A DNA stretch of 64,000 nt from Chitinophaga agrisoli (GTDB taxonomy: Bacteria > Bacteroidota > Bacteroidia > Chitinophagales > Chitinophagaceae): positions 3,324,576-3,388,575 of the forward strand of contig NZ_VUOC01000004.1 of assembly GCF_008386695.1 (NCBI RefSeq), given 5' to 3'. Positions 8,329 through 16,327 of this stretch are shown here, piece by piece (positions within the stretch are counted from its first letter, which is position 1; every line of letters begins with the position of its first letter). Both the position numbers and the translations under genes were made by a program. The notes beneath the pieces are model-generated. The model ran no database searches and was not told the origin of the DNA. It was given only the letters and a program-made list of their open reading frames with translations.

Positions 8329-10677
8329 ATGCTCCGGAATTATTTTAACATCGCCAAACGCAGCCTGATAAAAAACAGGCTATCGTCCCTGATCAACATA
8401 TTTGGCCTGGCCATTGGGCTGGCCGCCGCTATCCTGATCTTTCTGCTGATCAAGCAGGACCTGGACAAGGATAAATTTCATCACAACCTGGCAGATATAC
8501 ACCTGCTGATGATGAACCAGCCCCAGGAAGGCAGGATCTTCACCGGCAGCTCAACCTGCGGCCCGCTGGCAGATGCTTTACGTGGCCAACTGCCGGAAAT
8601 AACGCATATAGCCCGCACCAGCTCCACCAGCCGGCAGTTGCTTACCTATGGCGACAAAAGCATTTATGAACAGGGCATGTTTGCAGAACCGGACTTCTTT
8701 AACATTTTCCGGTTTCCGGCGGTGATGGGCAGCCCTATAAGCGCTTTACAGGAAACAGGTAATATCATCATCACGGAAGCTACCGCGCATAAACTTTTTG
8801 GTGATGAAAACGCCGTAGGTAAGATCATCCGCCACAATAATGAATACGATCTGAAGGTAGCCGCAGTTATACGGGACATCCCCGCCAACAGCTCCCTGCG
8901 GTTTAATGTGGTGCTGCCCTTCCGCATGTTTGAACAACAGAACCAGCGGCTGGTCAGCGAATGGAACAGTTATATATTGGCTACCTATGTATCCCTGCAA
9001 CCAGGCGTAAATATGGCCGCTCTGAACAAAAAGCTGACCGCTATCATACTGCCCAAAACGGACAATAAGGATACACGCCTTTTTGCCTACCCCTATCATG
9101 ATCTACAATTATTCGGCAGCTTTAAGAACGGTAAACCCAATGGCGGACGCATTGAAATAATTATCCTGTTAAGTGCCATAGGCCTGTTTATACTGCTGAT
9201 CGCCTGCGTAAATTTCATGAACCTCTCCACCGCACGCTCCATGCACCGCGCCCGCGAAGTAGGCGTAAGAAAAACATTGGGCGCATCCCGCAGGCAGGTG
9301 ATCCTGCAATTCCTTACAGAAGCACTCACCACTACGCTGGCCGCTTTTATATTGGCCGTATTATTCGCCTGGCTGATACTACCCAGTATCAACCATGCTA
9401 TTGGCGGCAACCTAACGCTTTCCTTTACAGACTGGCAAACCGTGGGCGTGTTGTTAGGCCTGGCCGTGCTTACCGGTTTGGTATCCGGCAGTTACCCGGC
9501 CTTTTTCCTCAGCGCGTTTGAGCCGGTACGGGTATTAAAAGGCGTAACAGGCAACGGCAAAAAAGGCGGGCTGCTACGCAAAGGGCTGGTAACTTTCCAG
9601 TTCATTATCTCCATTGCCCTGATCATTACCACCATTGTGATCTTTAAACAGCAAGCCTATATTGAGAACCGGCCTATTGGTTATGAACAGGATAACCTGG
9701 TGGAGATCCCTGCCTCCGGCGATATGGGCAACGGGTTTGCCATACTCAAAGAAGAGCTGCTGCAGATCCCCGGCATCAAAAGCGTATCAGCCAGCACAGA
9801 CAATATGGTACAGTATGGCGGCGCTACCAATGATATCAACTGGCCGGGCAAAACAGCAGATCAGAACTTTATGATCAACATCAGCCATGTGCAATATGAC
9901 TGGGCACGCACCACCGGCGCCAGGATCATAGCAGGCAGGGACTTTAGCACGGCATATGGTAGCGATAGCCTGGGCGTTATCCTTAACCAGGCCGCCGTAA
10001 AACGTATGGGCTTAAAGGAGCCGGTAATAGGCGCCATGCTGGGCAATTATGCCGTAATAGGCGTAGTGGCTGATTTTAGTTTTAATGACGCTTTTAACAG
10101 CCCCGGTCCATTAGCCGTTTACCTGGGTACAGGCGGCATGAATCACTTCTTTATCCGGCTGGCTAATAATGACCATTGGCAACAGACCATGGCCAGGGTA
10201 GAAAAGACAGTTAAAAAACATCATCCCTCCTATCCGTTTGAGTTCCATTTCACGAAAGATATTTATGAAAAGAAATTCACGGGCATCCGCGCTACCGGGC
10301 AGGTGCTGTCTCTAACAGGTATACTGGCCATATTTATTTCCTGCCTGGGATTGTTTGGATTATCAGCCTTCCTGGCGGAAAGGCGTACCAAAGAGATAGG
10401 TATCCGCAAAGTATTTGGCGCTGGCGTGGCCAAGATCTGGCTGATGCTTTCCTGGGAGTTTATAAAGCCGGTATTGATCGCATTTGTGGTGGCTGCGCCG
10501 CTGGCGGGTTGGGGTATGCATATGCTGCTTACCAGCTTTGAATATCATATTAATTTATCCTGGTGGATGTTTGCCGCAGGCGGGGTAACGGCATTGGTGG
10601 TAGCACTGGCAACGGTAAGCTGGCAAGGGATCAGAGCAGCGTTGATACCGCCGGCGGAGAGTTTGCGGGCAGAGTAA
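8329..10677 (+). CDS. FtsX-type ABC transporter permease (MacB-like), copy 2
   Basis: Paralogue of the preceding gene, about 782 residues from ATG 8329 (MLRNYFNIAKRSLIKNR); an ATG at 8296 would add 11 residues. Same double MacB_PCD/FtsX layout with motifs ARSMHRAREVGVRKTLGAS and RRTKEIGIRKVFGAG. Only 36 bp separate the two genes, so they are cotranscribed. It ends in PPAESLRAE, close to the DPVKSLRSE end of copy 1, the typical tail of this family. The missing ATPase must be encoded elsewhere. The substrate is unknown; relatives export peptides, lipids or lipoproteins, which does not decide the role here. Confidence 0.9.
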   Translation: MLRNYFNIAKRSLIKNRLSSLINIFGLAIGLAAAILIFLLIKQDLDKDKFHHNLADIHLLMMNQPQEGRIFTGSSTCGPLADALRGQLPEITHIARTSSTSRQLLTYGDKSIYEQGMFAEPDFFNIFRFPAVMGSPISALQETGNIIITEATAHKLFGDENAVGKIIRHNNEYDLKVAAVIRDIPANSSLRFNVVLPFRMFEQQNQRLVSEWNSYILATYVSLQPGVNMAALNKKLTAIILPKTDNKDTRLFAYPYHDLQLFGSFKNGKPNGGRIEIIILLSAIGLFILLIACVNFMNLSTARSMHRAREVGVRKTLGASRRQVILQFLTEALTTTLAAFILAVLFAWLILPSINHAIGGNLTLSFTDWQTVGVLLGLAVLTGLVSGSYPAFFLSAFEPVRVLKGVTGNGKKGGLLRKGLVTFQFIISIALIITTIVIFKQQAYIENRPIGYEQDNLVEIPASGDMGNGFAILKEELLQIPGIKSVSASTDNMVQYGGATNDINWPGKTADQNFMINISHVQYDWARTTGARIIAGRDFSTAYGSDSLGVILNQAAVKRMGLKEPVIGAMLGNYAVIGVVADFSFNDAFNSPGPLAVYLGTGGMNHFFIRLANNDHWQQTMARVEKTVKKHHPSYPFEFHFTKDIYEKKFTGIRATGQVLSLTGILAIFISCLGLFGLSAFLAERRTKEIGIRKVFGAGVAKIWLMLSWEFIKPVLIAFVVAAPLAGWGMHMLLTSFEYHINLSWWMFAAGGVTALVVALATVSWQGIRAALIPPAESLRAE

Positions 10678-10757
10678 ATAATGCGCATTAATAGTGGATT
10701 AACTATTTACTGTGTGATAGTTATTTATTATTGCGGCTGTAACCCGTTTTAGGAAAC

Positions 10758-11207
10758 ATGCAGCTTGATAGATATTTTCTGTACGAAACGAACCCGCAAT
10801 ATTTAATTTATAAATTCCATAGTGATGGATGTAATGGTCATATTATGAAGATCATCGAGTACACGAGGATACAGGAAAAACCTGAGCCTGTGTATAATCT
10901 TGCATTTGGGGATATAAACATACAAACAGGTACCATTGACGACTTTTCAGTTAGTAACAATGGTGATCGGGATAAGATACTGGCGACGGTAGCGGCCACA
11001 GTGATAGCCTTTACTGATCACTACCCGGGCGCTCTCATATTTGCACAAGGCAGTACAGCCTCACGCACCAGATTATATCGAATGAGCATTGCAAAACATC
11101 ATAATGAGATCAGCGGCATCTTTGATATTTACGGTTTCATCAAAGATCAATGGGAACCATTTAAACCTGATGGAGCTTATGCTGCATTTTTGGCTAAACG
11201 TAAATAA
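10758..11207 (+). CDS. DUF6934-like small protein
   Basis: 149 residues, no signal peptide or membrane segment. The pattern NLAFGDINIQTGTIDDFSVS, then NGDRDKILATVAATV, then QGSTASRTRLYRM resembles the Bacteroidota DUF6934 family as I recall it; function not established. It is followed 19 bp later by a 56-codon lysine-rich reading frame, an arrangement like a two-gene toxin-antitoxin or other compact module, but neither protein shows a known toxin or antitoxin motif. Its codon and base use look more AT-rich than the flanking permease genes, which would fit a mobile accessory module. Start ATG 10758 is the first in frame. Confidence 0.65.
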   Translation: MQLDRYFLYETNPQYLIYKFHSDGCNGHIMKIIEYTRIQEKPEPVYNLAFGDINIQTGTIDDFSVSNNGDRDKILATVAATVIAFTDHYPGALIFAQGSTASRTRLYRMSIAKHHNEISGIFDIYGFIKDQWEPFKPDGAYAAFLAKRK

Positions 11208-11226
11208 AGTCTTAAATTGCATAACA

Positions 11227-11397
11227 ATGGGTATAACTCTTTCAAATACCACCAAAACCACAAAGGTCATAGTCAAAGTAAACGAACAACTTGAAAGCTA
11301 TGCCAATGATCCCTTCTTTGTAAAAAAGAACCAGCAAGCCGCAGCCTTCCTGCAAGCCCACGGCCTACCCAAAGCCTTACGGAAGCGGCGTAAATAA
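11227..11397 (+). CDS. Small basic hypothetical protein, partner of the DUF6934-like gene
   Basis: 56 residues from ATG 11227, starting MGITLSNTTKTTKVIVKVNE and ending KALRKRRK. The longer frame upstream of this ATG overlaps the previous gene and is unlikely to be real. The middle is predicted helical (NQQAAAFLQAHGL) and the C-terminus strongly basic. It sits 19 bp after the DUF6934-like gene, and its 3' end overlaps the end of the convergent lysR by 21 bp. No recognised family. Confidence 0.55.
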   Translation: MGITLSNTTKTTKVIVKVNEQLESYANDPFFVKKNQQAAAFLQAHGLPKALRKRRK

Positions 11398-12273
11398 CCC
11401 TTTTACCATCTCCAACTCCCCACTACTCACCTTCGTTCTATCATACGCCAGGTAGATCGTATTCCGCGTTTCCACAGCCCCCTTCCAAATCAACTTTAGC
11501 TGCCCCTGCGCCAGCTTATCATTGACAAGATAATCCGTGGCAATCGTTACCCCATTGCCCAGCGCAATCGCCTTTAAAATGGCATCAAAATCCGGTACAA
11601 TAAACTGCGGCCGCAAAGACGGCCGTTTCCGGAAATTCTCCAGCCAGAAACGGCGGATGATCATCAGATCGCTGGAATAAGCAAACCACGGCAGGGCGTT
11701 TAACCATTGTTCCGCCTTATTGAGCTCATTGCCGGCAATATACTCATCAAAAACAGCGGTATCCAGCGCAGGGTTACCTACCAGCAGAAACTGCTCCCCC
11801 AGCACCTGCTCATATACAATATGTTTTTCTTCCGTTTGCTGGGTAGCGAACACAAACTGCAGCTCGCCTTTCTGCAGGCGCTGCATCAGCCCCCTGGTAA
11901 CGCCAAATTCCATGACAATGGGCGCGGGCATAGCGCTGATATTACCGGCCAGCCGCGCATGGAAAAATTCCTTGGGCGCGCCAATGTTAGTGAGCGGCAG
12001 CTGGCGGCATAAACAATCATGCCTGAAATGTGTTTCTACTTTTTCCAGCCGCTCTACAGATTCTATGATCTGGGTGTAGAAGAGTTTGCCGTATTCAGTT
12101 GGCGCCATTTTACGGGGTTTACGCTCAAATAGCTGCTGCCCTATGTAGGCCTCCAGCGAAGATAGGTGCTGACTTACATTGGGCTGGGAGATCAGCAGCT
12201 CCTGTGCAGCCCCGGTAAGGGTGCCGGTTTGATAGATAGCCTTAAAGGTGCGGTACCACTCAAAGTTCAACAT
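11377..12273 (-). CDS. LysR-family transcriptional regulator
   Basis: 298 residues. N-terminal winged helix-turn-helix at about 5-65 (TGTLTGAAQELLISQPNVSQ as recognition region), followed by a LysR substrate-binding domain. It is divergent from a short-chain dehydrogenase gene over a 117-bp intergenic region that carries four TATAAAT half-sites in two palindromes, the usual arrangement of a LysR regulator with its target. The inducer is unknown. Its 3' end overlaps that of the small protein gene coming from the left by 21 bp. Start ATG 12273 places the HTH at the normal distance. Confidence 0.93.
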   Translation of the reverse strand: MLNFEWYRTFKAIYQTGTLTGAAQELLISQPNVSQHLSSLEAYIGQQLFERKPRKMAPTEYGKLFYTQIIESVERLEKVETHFRHDCLCRQLPLTNIGAPKEFFHARLAGNISAMPAPIVMEFGVTRGLMQRLQKGELQFVFATQQTEEKHIVYEQVLGEQFLLVGNPALDTAVFDEYIAGNELNKAEQWLNALPWFAYSSDLMIIRRFWLENFRKRPSLRPQFIVPDFDAILKAIALGNGVTIATDYLVNDKLAQGQLKLIWKGAVETRNTIYLAYDRTKVSSGELEMVKGLFTPLP

Positions 12274-12282
12274 GCGGCAAAT

Positions 12283-12331
12283 CTATAAATAAATTTATAC
12301 ACCGCTATAAATCAAACTATTTTATTTATAG
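12283..12331. promoter_or_regulatory. Divergent lysR/SDR operator with two palindromes
   Basis: Four TATAAAT half-sites: 12284-12290 (+), 12293-12299 (inverted), 12306-12312 (+), 12324-12330 (inverted). The first pair forms a palindrome with a 2-bp centre, the second (GCTATAAAT / ATTTATAGC, 12304-12332) has an 11-bp spacer; the outermost arms (12283-12293 and 12321-12331) also match over 11 bp. The right-most half-site lies about 20 bp before CAATTTTG (12344-12351), a near match to the Bacteroidota -7 element for the dehydrogenase gene. Sites seen; binding by the adjacent LysR protein is inferred. Confidence 0.65.
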
Positions 12332-12390
12332 CAGAAAGAGACCCAATTTTGCGAAGGAAAATCGATAAAACTTAATAAAACAGCACTAAA

Positions 12391-13185
12391 ATGGATTTAC
12401 AATTAAAAGGAAAGACCGCTTTCATCAGTGGTTCCACCCTGGGCATTGGCTATGCAATTGCCAGGCAATTACTACAGGAAGGCGCTACCGTGATCATAAA
12501 TGGCAGAAACGCCCAACGGGTGAATGAGACCGTGGAGAAATTGACCCAGCAGGTACCGGGGGGTAACGTACTGGGCATTGCCGCCGACTTTTCTAAAGCC
12601 GCAGAAGTGCAACACCTGATAGAACAGCTTCCCCATATAGATATCCTCGTCAACAATGCCGGCATTTTTGAGCCCAAGGCTTTTACAGACATCCCTGATG
12701 AGGATTGGTACAACCTTTTTGAGGTGAACGTAATGAGCGGCATACGCTTGTCCCGCGCTGTACTGCCCAAAATGCTGGAGAAGAACTGGGGCCGTATCAT
12801 CTTTATCTCCAGCGAATCATCCATCATGATACCGGAAGAGATGATCCACTACGGCATGACCAAAACAGCACAACTCGCCATTAGCCGCGGCCTGGCAGAA
12901 CTGACCAAAGGCACCGCCGTTACCGTGAATAGCGTACTGCCCGGTCCTACCCGTTCAGAAGGCGTGAGTGAATTTGTGAAACAGGTAGGCGTTTCCCGGG
13001 ATATGACACAGGAACAGGTAGAAGCAGACTTCTTTAAGACCCTGCGCCCCAGCTCCCTGATCCAACGTTTTGCAGATGTAACGGAGATCGCCAACATGGT
13101 CACCTATGTGGCCAGCCCGCTGTCTTCCGCTACCAATGGCGCCGCCCTGCGCGCAGATGGCGGCCTGGTAAGGTCTATTATATAG
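12391..13185 (+). CDS. Short-chain dehydrogenase/reductase (SDR) family oxidoreductase
   Basis: 264-residue cytosolic NAD(P)-dependent oxidoreductase. Classical SDR marks: cofactor loop GSTLGIG (14-20), NNAG (88-91), active-site Ser at 140/141, and Tyr154-x3-Lys158 (YGMTK). An Arg after the second strand region (GRN, 38-40) hints at NADP preference, an inference only. Substrate unknown. Divergent from lysR and probably its target; a strong terminator follows, so it is a single-gene transcript. Confidence 0.92.
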   Translation: MDLQLKGKTAFISGSTLGIGYAIARQLLQEGATVIINGRNAQRVNETVEKLTQQVPGGNVLGIAADFSKAAEVQHLIEQLPHIDILVNNAGIFEPKAFTDIPDEDWYNLFEVNVMSGIRLSRAVLPKMLEKNWGRIIFISSESSIMIPEEMIHYGMTKTAQLAISRGLAELTKGTAVTVNSVLPGPTRSEGVSEFVKQVGVSRDMTQEQVEADFFKTLRPSSLIQRFADVTEIANMVTYVASPLSSATNGAALRADGGLVRSII

Positions 13186-13206
13186 TTAGTCCGGACACTG
13201 AACAAT

Positions 13207-13251
13207 ATGGCTTTGAGTGGCTGCAACGGCTGCTCAAAGCCATGTTTTTTT
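13207..13251 (+). terminator. Rho-independent terminator after the SDR gene
   Basis: Perfect 11-bp stem ATGGCTTTGAG (13207-13217) / CTCAAAGCCAT (13233-13243), 15-nt loop, then seven T's to 13251. Confidence 0.85.
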
Positions 13252-13328
13252 AACCCACCCCTCCTCCGCTAACATTACAATAACGTTTTACTTAACCGGG
13301 TATTAACCATCCCCCCTCTGAAACTGCC

Positions 13329-13435
13329 TAATATTGCAGTAACATCAAGCGATTTACACACACCCCGACGGTGTTTGTTTTTGGGTTTTCATAACGTGAA
13401 TTATTATAGCGACCGCCTCTCAAGGCGGTTTCTTA
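13329..13435 (+). ncRNA. Candidate orphan small RNA cassette
   Basis: In the 462-bp gap between the SDR gene and the efflux operon, TAATATTG (13329-13336) resembles the -7 box. About 25 and 75 bp later come two hairpins followed by T-rich runs: ACACC/GGTGT (13360-13364 / 13370-13374) and ACCGCCT/AGGCGGT (13412-13418 / 13423-13429). No reading frame of note lies inside. The SDR gene already has its own terminator, so these hairpins should belong to another transcript of roughly 90 nt. They could instead be leader structures of the efflux operon, which starts at 13648. Confidence 0.3.
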
Positions 13436-13439
13436 TTTT
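13412..13439 (+). terminator. Hairpin with T-rich tail in the SDR-TolC gap
   Basis: ACCGCCT (13412-13418), 4-nt loop, AGGCGGT (13423-13429), then a T-rich tail. It stands about 210 bp upstream of the TolC-like gene and is separate from the SDR terminator. Confidence 0.5.
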
Positions 13440-13647
13440 ATGTGCACCTCTGCCACTTTTATATGAACCTCCGCTACCCGTTCTGTGTTAATGTAGCAAC
13501 AACGCCGTTCCATACACCTGCTTGGGGACATTAAAATCCCCTTAAAAAACCACTTAAAATCCGGTTAAAATAAGCTGGGCGCGCAATGGCGGGTATAACT
13601 TTTGCCAACTTTACAGTGGTTTTCTAAAAAGTAGACAAGCATAGAGC

Positions 13648-14901
13648 ATGAACAAGAAAATTGTTATTGCTGTGGCCTCCCTCCTGCTGACAGGCGCCGG
13701 GAAAGCTGTTGCGCAAACAGTATATACCCTGTCCTCCGCCATAGATACAGCGCGGCAAAGCAGTCCTGTATTAAAGGCGCAGTATATGAACATTGGATCA
13801 GCCCAGGCGGATGTTATTACCGCCAAACTACGGCCCAATCCCAACCTCAATAACCAGACCCTCCAACTGGCAGATGCCGGTCATTTTCCGCCCAACACCA
13901 AATGGTCTGACAATACCAACCGCCAGGTATGGTGGCAGCTCACCAAACCTATCCAATGGCCCGCACAGCGTAAATACAAGATCGAATCCGCCACACAGAA
14001 TATTGCTGTAGCCAACGATACCTACCAGGAAAACGTACGCAACCTGTCCTGGAATGTAGGCAGCAGCTGGGTGAATACCTGGGTGTTGAAAAAGAAGCTT
14101 ACCCTGTTACAGGAAAGCAAAGGCAACCTGGACTCCCTGGTAAAGATCAACGAAGTGCGTTATAAGAACCAGGCTATCACGCAAACAGACCTCGTACGTA
14201 CACAGGTACTGCTTAAACAATATGATCTGCAGCTAACCGTATTCTTCCAGGATTATAATAACGAGCTGCAGAACCTTAAACTGCTTACCGGCGCGGCAGA
14301 CAGTGTGGATGTGGATACCAGCAGCCAGGTAATTACATTGCTGCCCACGGTTACGCTGGACAGCCTTATAAACCAGAGCCGGGAGAACCGCGCAGATGTA
14401 GCCCTGGTAAAAAGCACCATTTCACAAAGCGCCAGCAATATCAAATACCAGCAATCCCTTTCCTGGCCGCAACCGGAACTGGGCGTTATCTATAACCCGC
14501 AGAACTCGGTGCCCTATGTAGGCTTCTTTGGTACTATCAGCATACCGATATTTGACCGCAACCAGGGCCAGATCAAAAAAGCGGAGATCCAGAAAGCCCA
14601 GGCGGAACAATCCCTGCAGGCTACCCAGCTACAGGTACAAACAGATGTTAGCACGGCTTATAAGACCTACCAGGTGCAGCAACGTAACATACAGCAATAC
14701 GAGTCTGTGCTGCATCAATCACAACAGATCCTGGATAATGTAAAATATGCTTATCTGCGCGGTGGCACCACCATTATAGATTTCCTGGATGCCCAGCGCA
14801 ACTGGTACGATACCCGCCTGCTGTATTATGACGCGTTGCAGGCTTACTATCAAAGCTACCTGCAATTATTATTTGTCACCGGCCTTATTAATCAACTGTA
14901 A
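13648..14901 (+). CDS. TolC/CzcC-family outer-membrane efflux protein
   Basis: Outer-membrane channel of a tripartite RND pump. 417 residues: signal peptide (MNKKIVIAVASLLLTGAG... cut near AVAQ), then two outer-membrane-efflux repeats of long helices, visible as Q/A-rich stretches such as ATQLQVQTDVSTAYKTYQVQ. First gene of a same-strand operon with adaptor, DUF190 protein and pump; only one base separates its stop from the adaptor's start codon. The pump partner is of the heavy-metal type, so this should be the CzcC/CusC-like component. The exporter's metal cannot be read from it. Confidence 0.92.
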   Translation: MNKKIVIAVASLLLTGAGKAVAQTVYTLSSAIDTARQSSPVLKAQYMNIGSAQADVITAKLRPNPNLNNQTLQLADAGHFPPNTKWSDNTNRQVWWQLTKPIQWPAQRKYKIESATQNIAVANDTYQENVRNLSWNVGSSWVNTWVLKKKLTLLQESKGNLDSLVKINEVRYKNQAITQTDLVRTQVLLKQYDLQLTVFFQDYNNELQNLKLLTGAADSVDVDTSSQVITLLPTVTLDSLINQSRENRADVALVKSTISQSASNIKYQQSLSWPQPELGVIYNPQNSVPYVGFFGTISIPIFDRNQGQIKKAEIQKAQAEQSLQATQLQVQTDVSTAYKTYQVQQRNIQQYESVLHQSQQILDNVKYAYLRGGTTIIDFLDAQRNWYDTRLLYYDALQAYYQSYLQLLFVTGLINQL

Positions 14902-14902
14902 G

Positions 14903-15922
14903 ATGAACAGCACAATCATTCCGCTTTTAACGGCCTGCCTGTTTTTTACCGCCTGCTCCCATGCAAAAAAGGAAACGCCGGCCACCACTGACCCAGCGCC
15001 TCAGATAACGCATGACGGGCAGCGTATTGCCTTCCCGGATACCGCCATGGCCGCTTTTTTCCAGACAGAGCCCGCAGGCGACTCCGCCCTTTCCGGGGAG
15101 CTGCATGCCCCCGCCCGCGTAGCCGCTACCGTGCTTATCTCTGCAGAGGGCGCGCAAAATGTAGTGTTATTCGATAACCCCGATCTTGAAAGCAGCTACA
15201 CCCAGCTCATGCAGCATCTCATCAACATCCGCCACATACAGGATATTAATATCAAACAACGCAAAATAGAACTGGAGCGCGCACAAGATCTTTTTAATCA
15301 CGGCGCCGCCACCGGCAAGGACCTGCTGGATGCCCAGGCTGCCCTGAGTATGGAGCAGACCAACCTGGCCAATGAAAGGGCCGCCATCATAGAGCACGAG
15401 GCCAAACTAAAGGCCGGCGGCTTTAACCCGGAAGCCCTCCGCAGTTCCAACCCAGGCATAGCGTACATCATCTGCGATATACCGGAAACACAGATCAACA
15501 ACGTAAAAGAAGGCAATGCCTGCCGGATTGCCCTTCCTGCTTACCCGGAAATGCCTGTCAGCGGTAAGATAGAAGACATTGCAGACGTGATAGACGCTAC
15601 CACCCGTATGGTAAAACTGCGTATCCGCATCAGTAATCCCGGCAACCAGGTAAAAGCCGGCATGTTTGCCACCGTGTCTTTCCCCGTGGCCATGGATCTG
15701 AAAAGCAATAACACCATCAGCATAAACAGAGCCGCCCTTATCACCGCCCAGGGACGCAATTACGTGTTCGTAAAAACTGCGCCTGCCACCTTCGAAAGAA
15801 AAGAAGTGACCACCGGCCTGCAGATAGGCGACCGTATCAATATATACAATGGACTGGCCCGCAATGAAGACGTAGTAATAAACGGCGTCATGCAATTGAA
15901 AGGGCTGAGTTTTGGATACTAA
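14903..15922 (+). CDS. RND efflux periplasmic adaptor (membrane-fusion lipoprotein)
   Basis: Links the inner-membrane pump to the TolC-like channel. 339 residues from ATG 14903; a longer reading frame starting inside the channel gene is not credible because a lipoprotein signal begins here (LFFTAC, modified Cys18). A helical hairpin at about 90-150 (INIKQRKIELERAQDLFNHG) is flanked by lipoyl/barrel segments, and the C-terminal domain contains ITAQGRNYVFV and IGDRINIYNGL. No N-terminal histidine-rich metal-binding extension or C-terminal CusF-like domain is present, so metal specificity is open. Starts one base after the TolC-like stop, a tight operon junction. Confidence 0.9.
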   Translation: MNSTIIPLLTACLFFTACSHAKKETPATTDPAPQITHDGQRIAFPDTAMAAFFQTEPAGDSALSGELHAPARVAATVLISAEGAQNVVLFDNPDLESSYTQLMQHLINIRHIQDINIKQRKIELERAQDLFNHGAATGKDLLDAQAALSMEQTNLANERAAIIEHEAKLKAGGFNPEALRSSNPGIAYIICDIPETQINNVKEGNACRIALPAYPEMPVSGKIEDIADVIDATTRMVKLRIRISNPGNQVKAGMFATVSFPVAMDLKSNNTISINRAALITAQGRNYVFVKTAPATFERKEVTTGLQIGDRINIYNGLARNEDVVINGVMQLKGLSFGY

Positions 15923-15927
15923 AAACC

Positions 15928-15999
15928 AGCTATTAGCCTTTAGCGGTTAGCCTTTAGCAAAAGGCCGCGCCAAAAGCTAATAGCTAAAACCTAACCGCT
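15928..15999. repeat. Interleaved complementary repeats before the DUF190 gene
   Basis: Two pairs of perfectly complementary arms occur in order A-B-A'-B': AGCTATTAGC (15928-15937), AGCGGTTAG (15942-15950), GCTAATAGCT (15976-15985), CTAACCGCT (15991-15999). The last arm ends directly at the DUF190 ATG. The order allows a pseudoknot or two alternative hairpins rather than one simple stem. The sequence has the look of short intergenic repeats that are frequent in Chitinophaga-type genomes. Confidence 0.6.
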
Positions 16000-16299
16000 A
16001 TGCTACAGGCCCAGATCTATATAGATAAAGACGAAGTATTTGGTTCGCTCCCTTTGTACGAATACATCCTGCGTTTCCTGATCCGCCACCGGGTAGCAGG
16101 CGCCACCGCCTTCCGCGGTCAGATAGGTTTTGGCGTACATCACCAGCTGAAACGGCCCGACAGCATTTTCAGCTTTGACGAGCCGCCCATGCTCATCATT
16201 TTTATTGATGAAGAGCACCGGGTACGGGAGGTACTAAAAGCCCTGCGTAAAGAAATAAGCAGCGGTTTGATCGTAGTAAACCAGGTAGAAAAATTCTGA
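16000..16299 (+). CDS. DUF190 family protein (PII-like fold)
   Basis: 99-residue cytosolic protein. The pattern AQIYIDKDEVFGSLPLYEYI, then GATAFRGQIGFG and PMLIIFIDEE matches DUF190, a small ferredoxin-like/PII-like family often found beside ion channels and transporters (for example CrcB). It lies between adaptor and pump genes, 77 bp after the former and 28 bp before the latter, so it is probably cotranscribed and may sense a ligand that tunes the pump. That role is inference. Complementary repeats end at its start codon. Confidence 0.85.
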   Translation: MLQAQIYIDKDEVFGSLPLYEYILRFLIRHRVAGATAFRGQIGFGVHHQLKRPDSIFSFDEPPMLIIFIDEEHRVREVLKALRKEISSGLIVVNQVEKF

Positions 16300-16327
16300 C
16301 CGGCTATTAACCGTAATACAAGAACAG

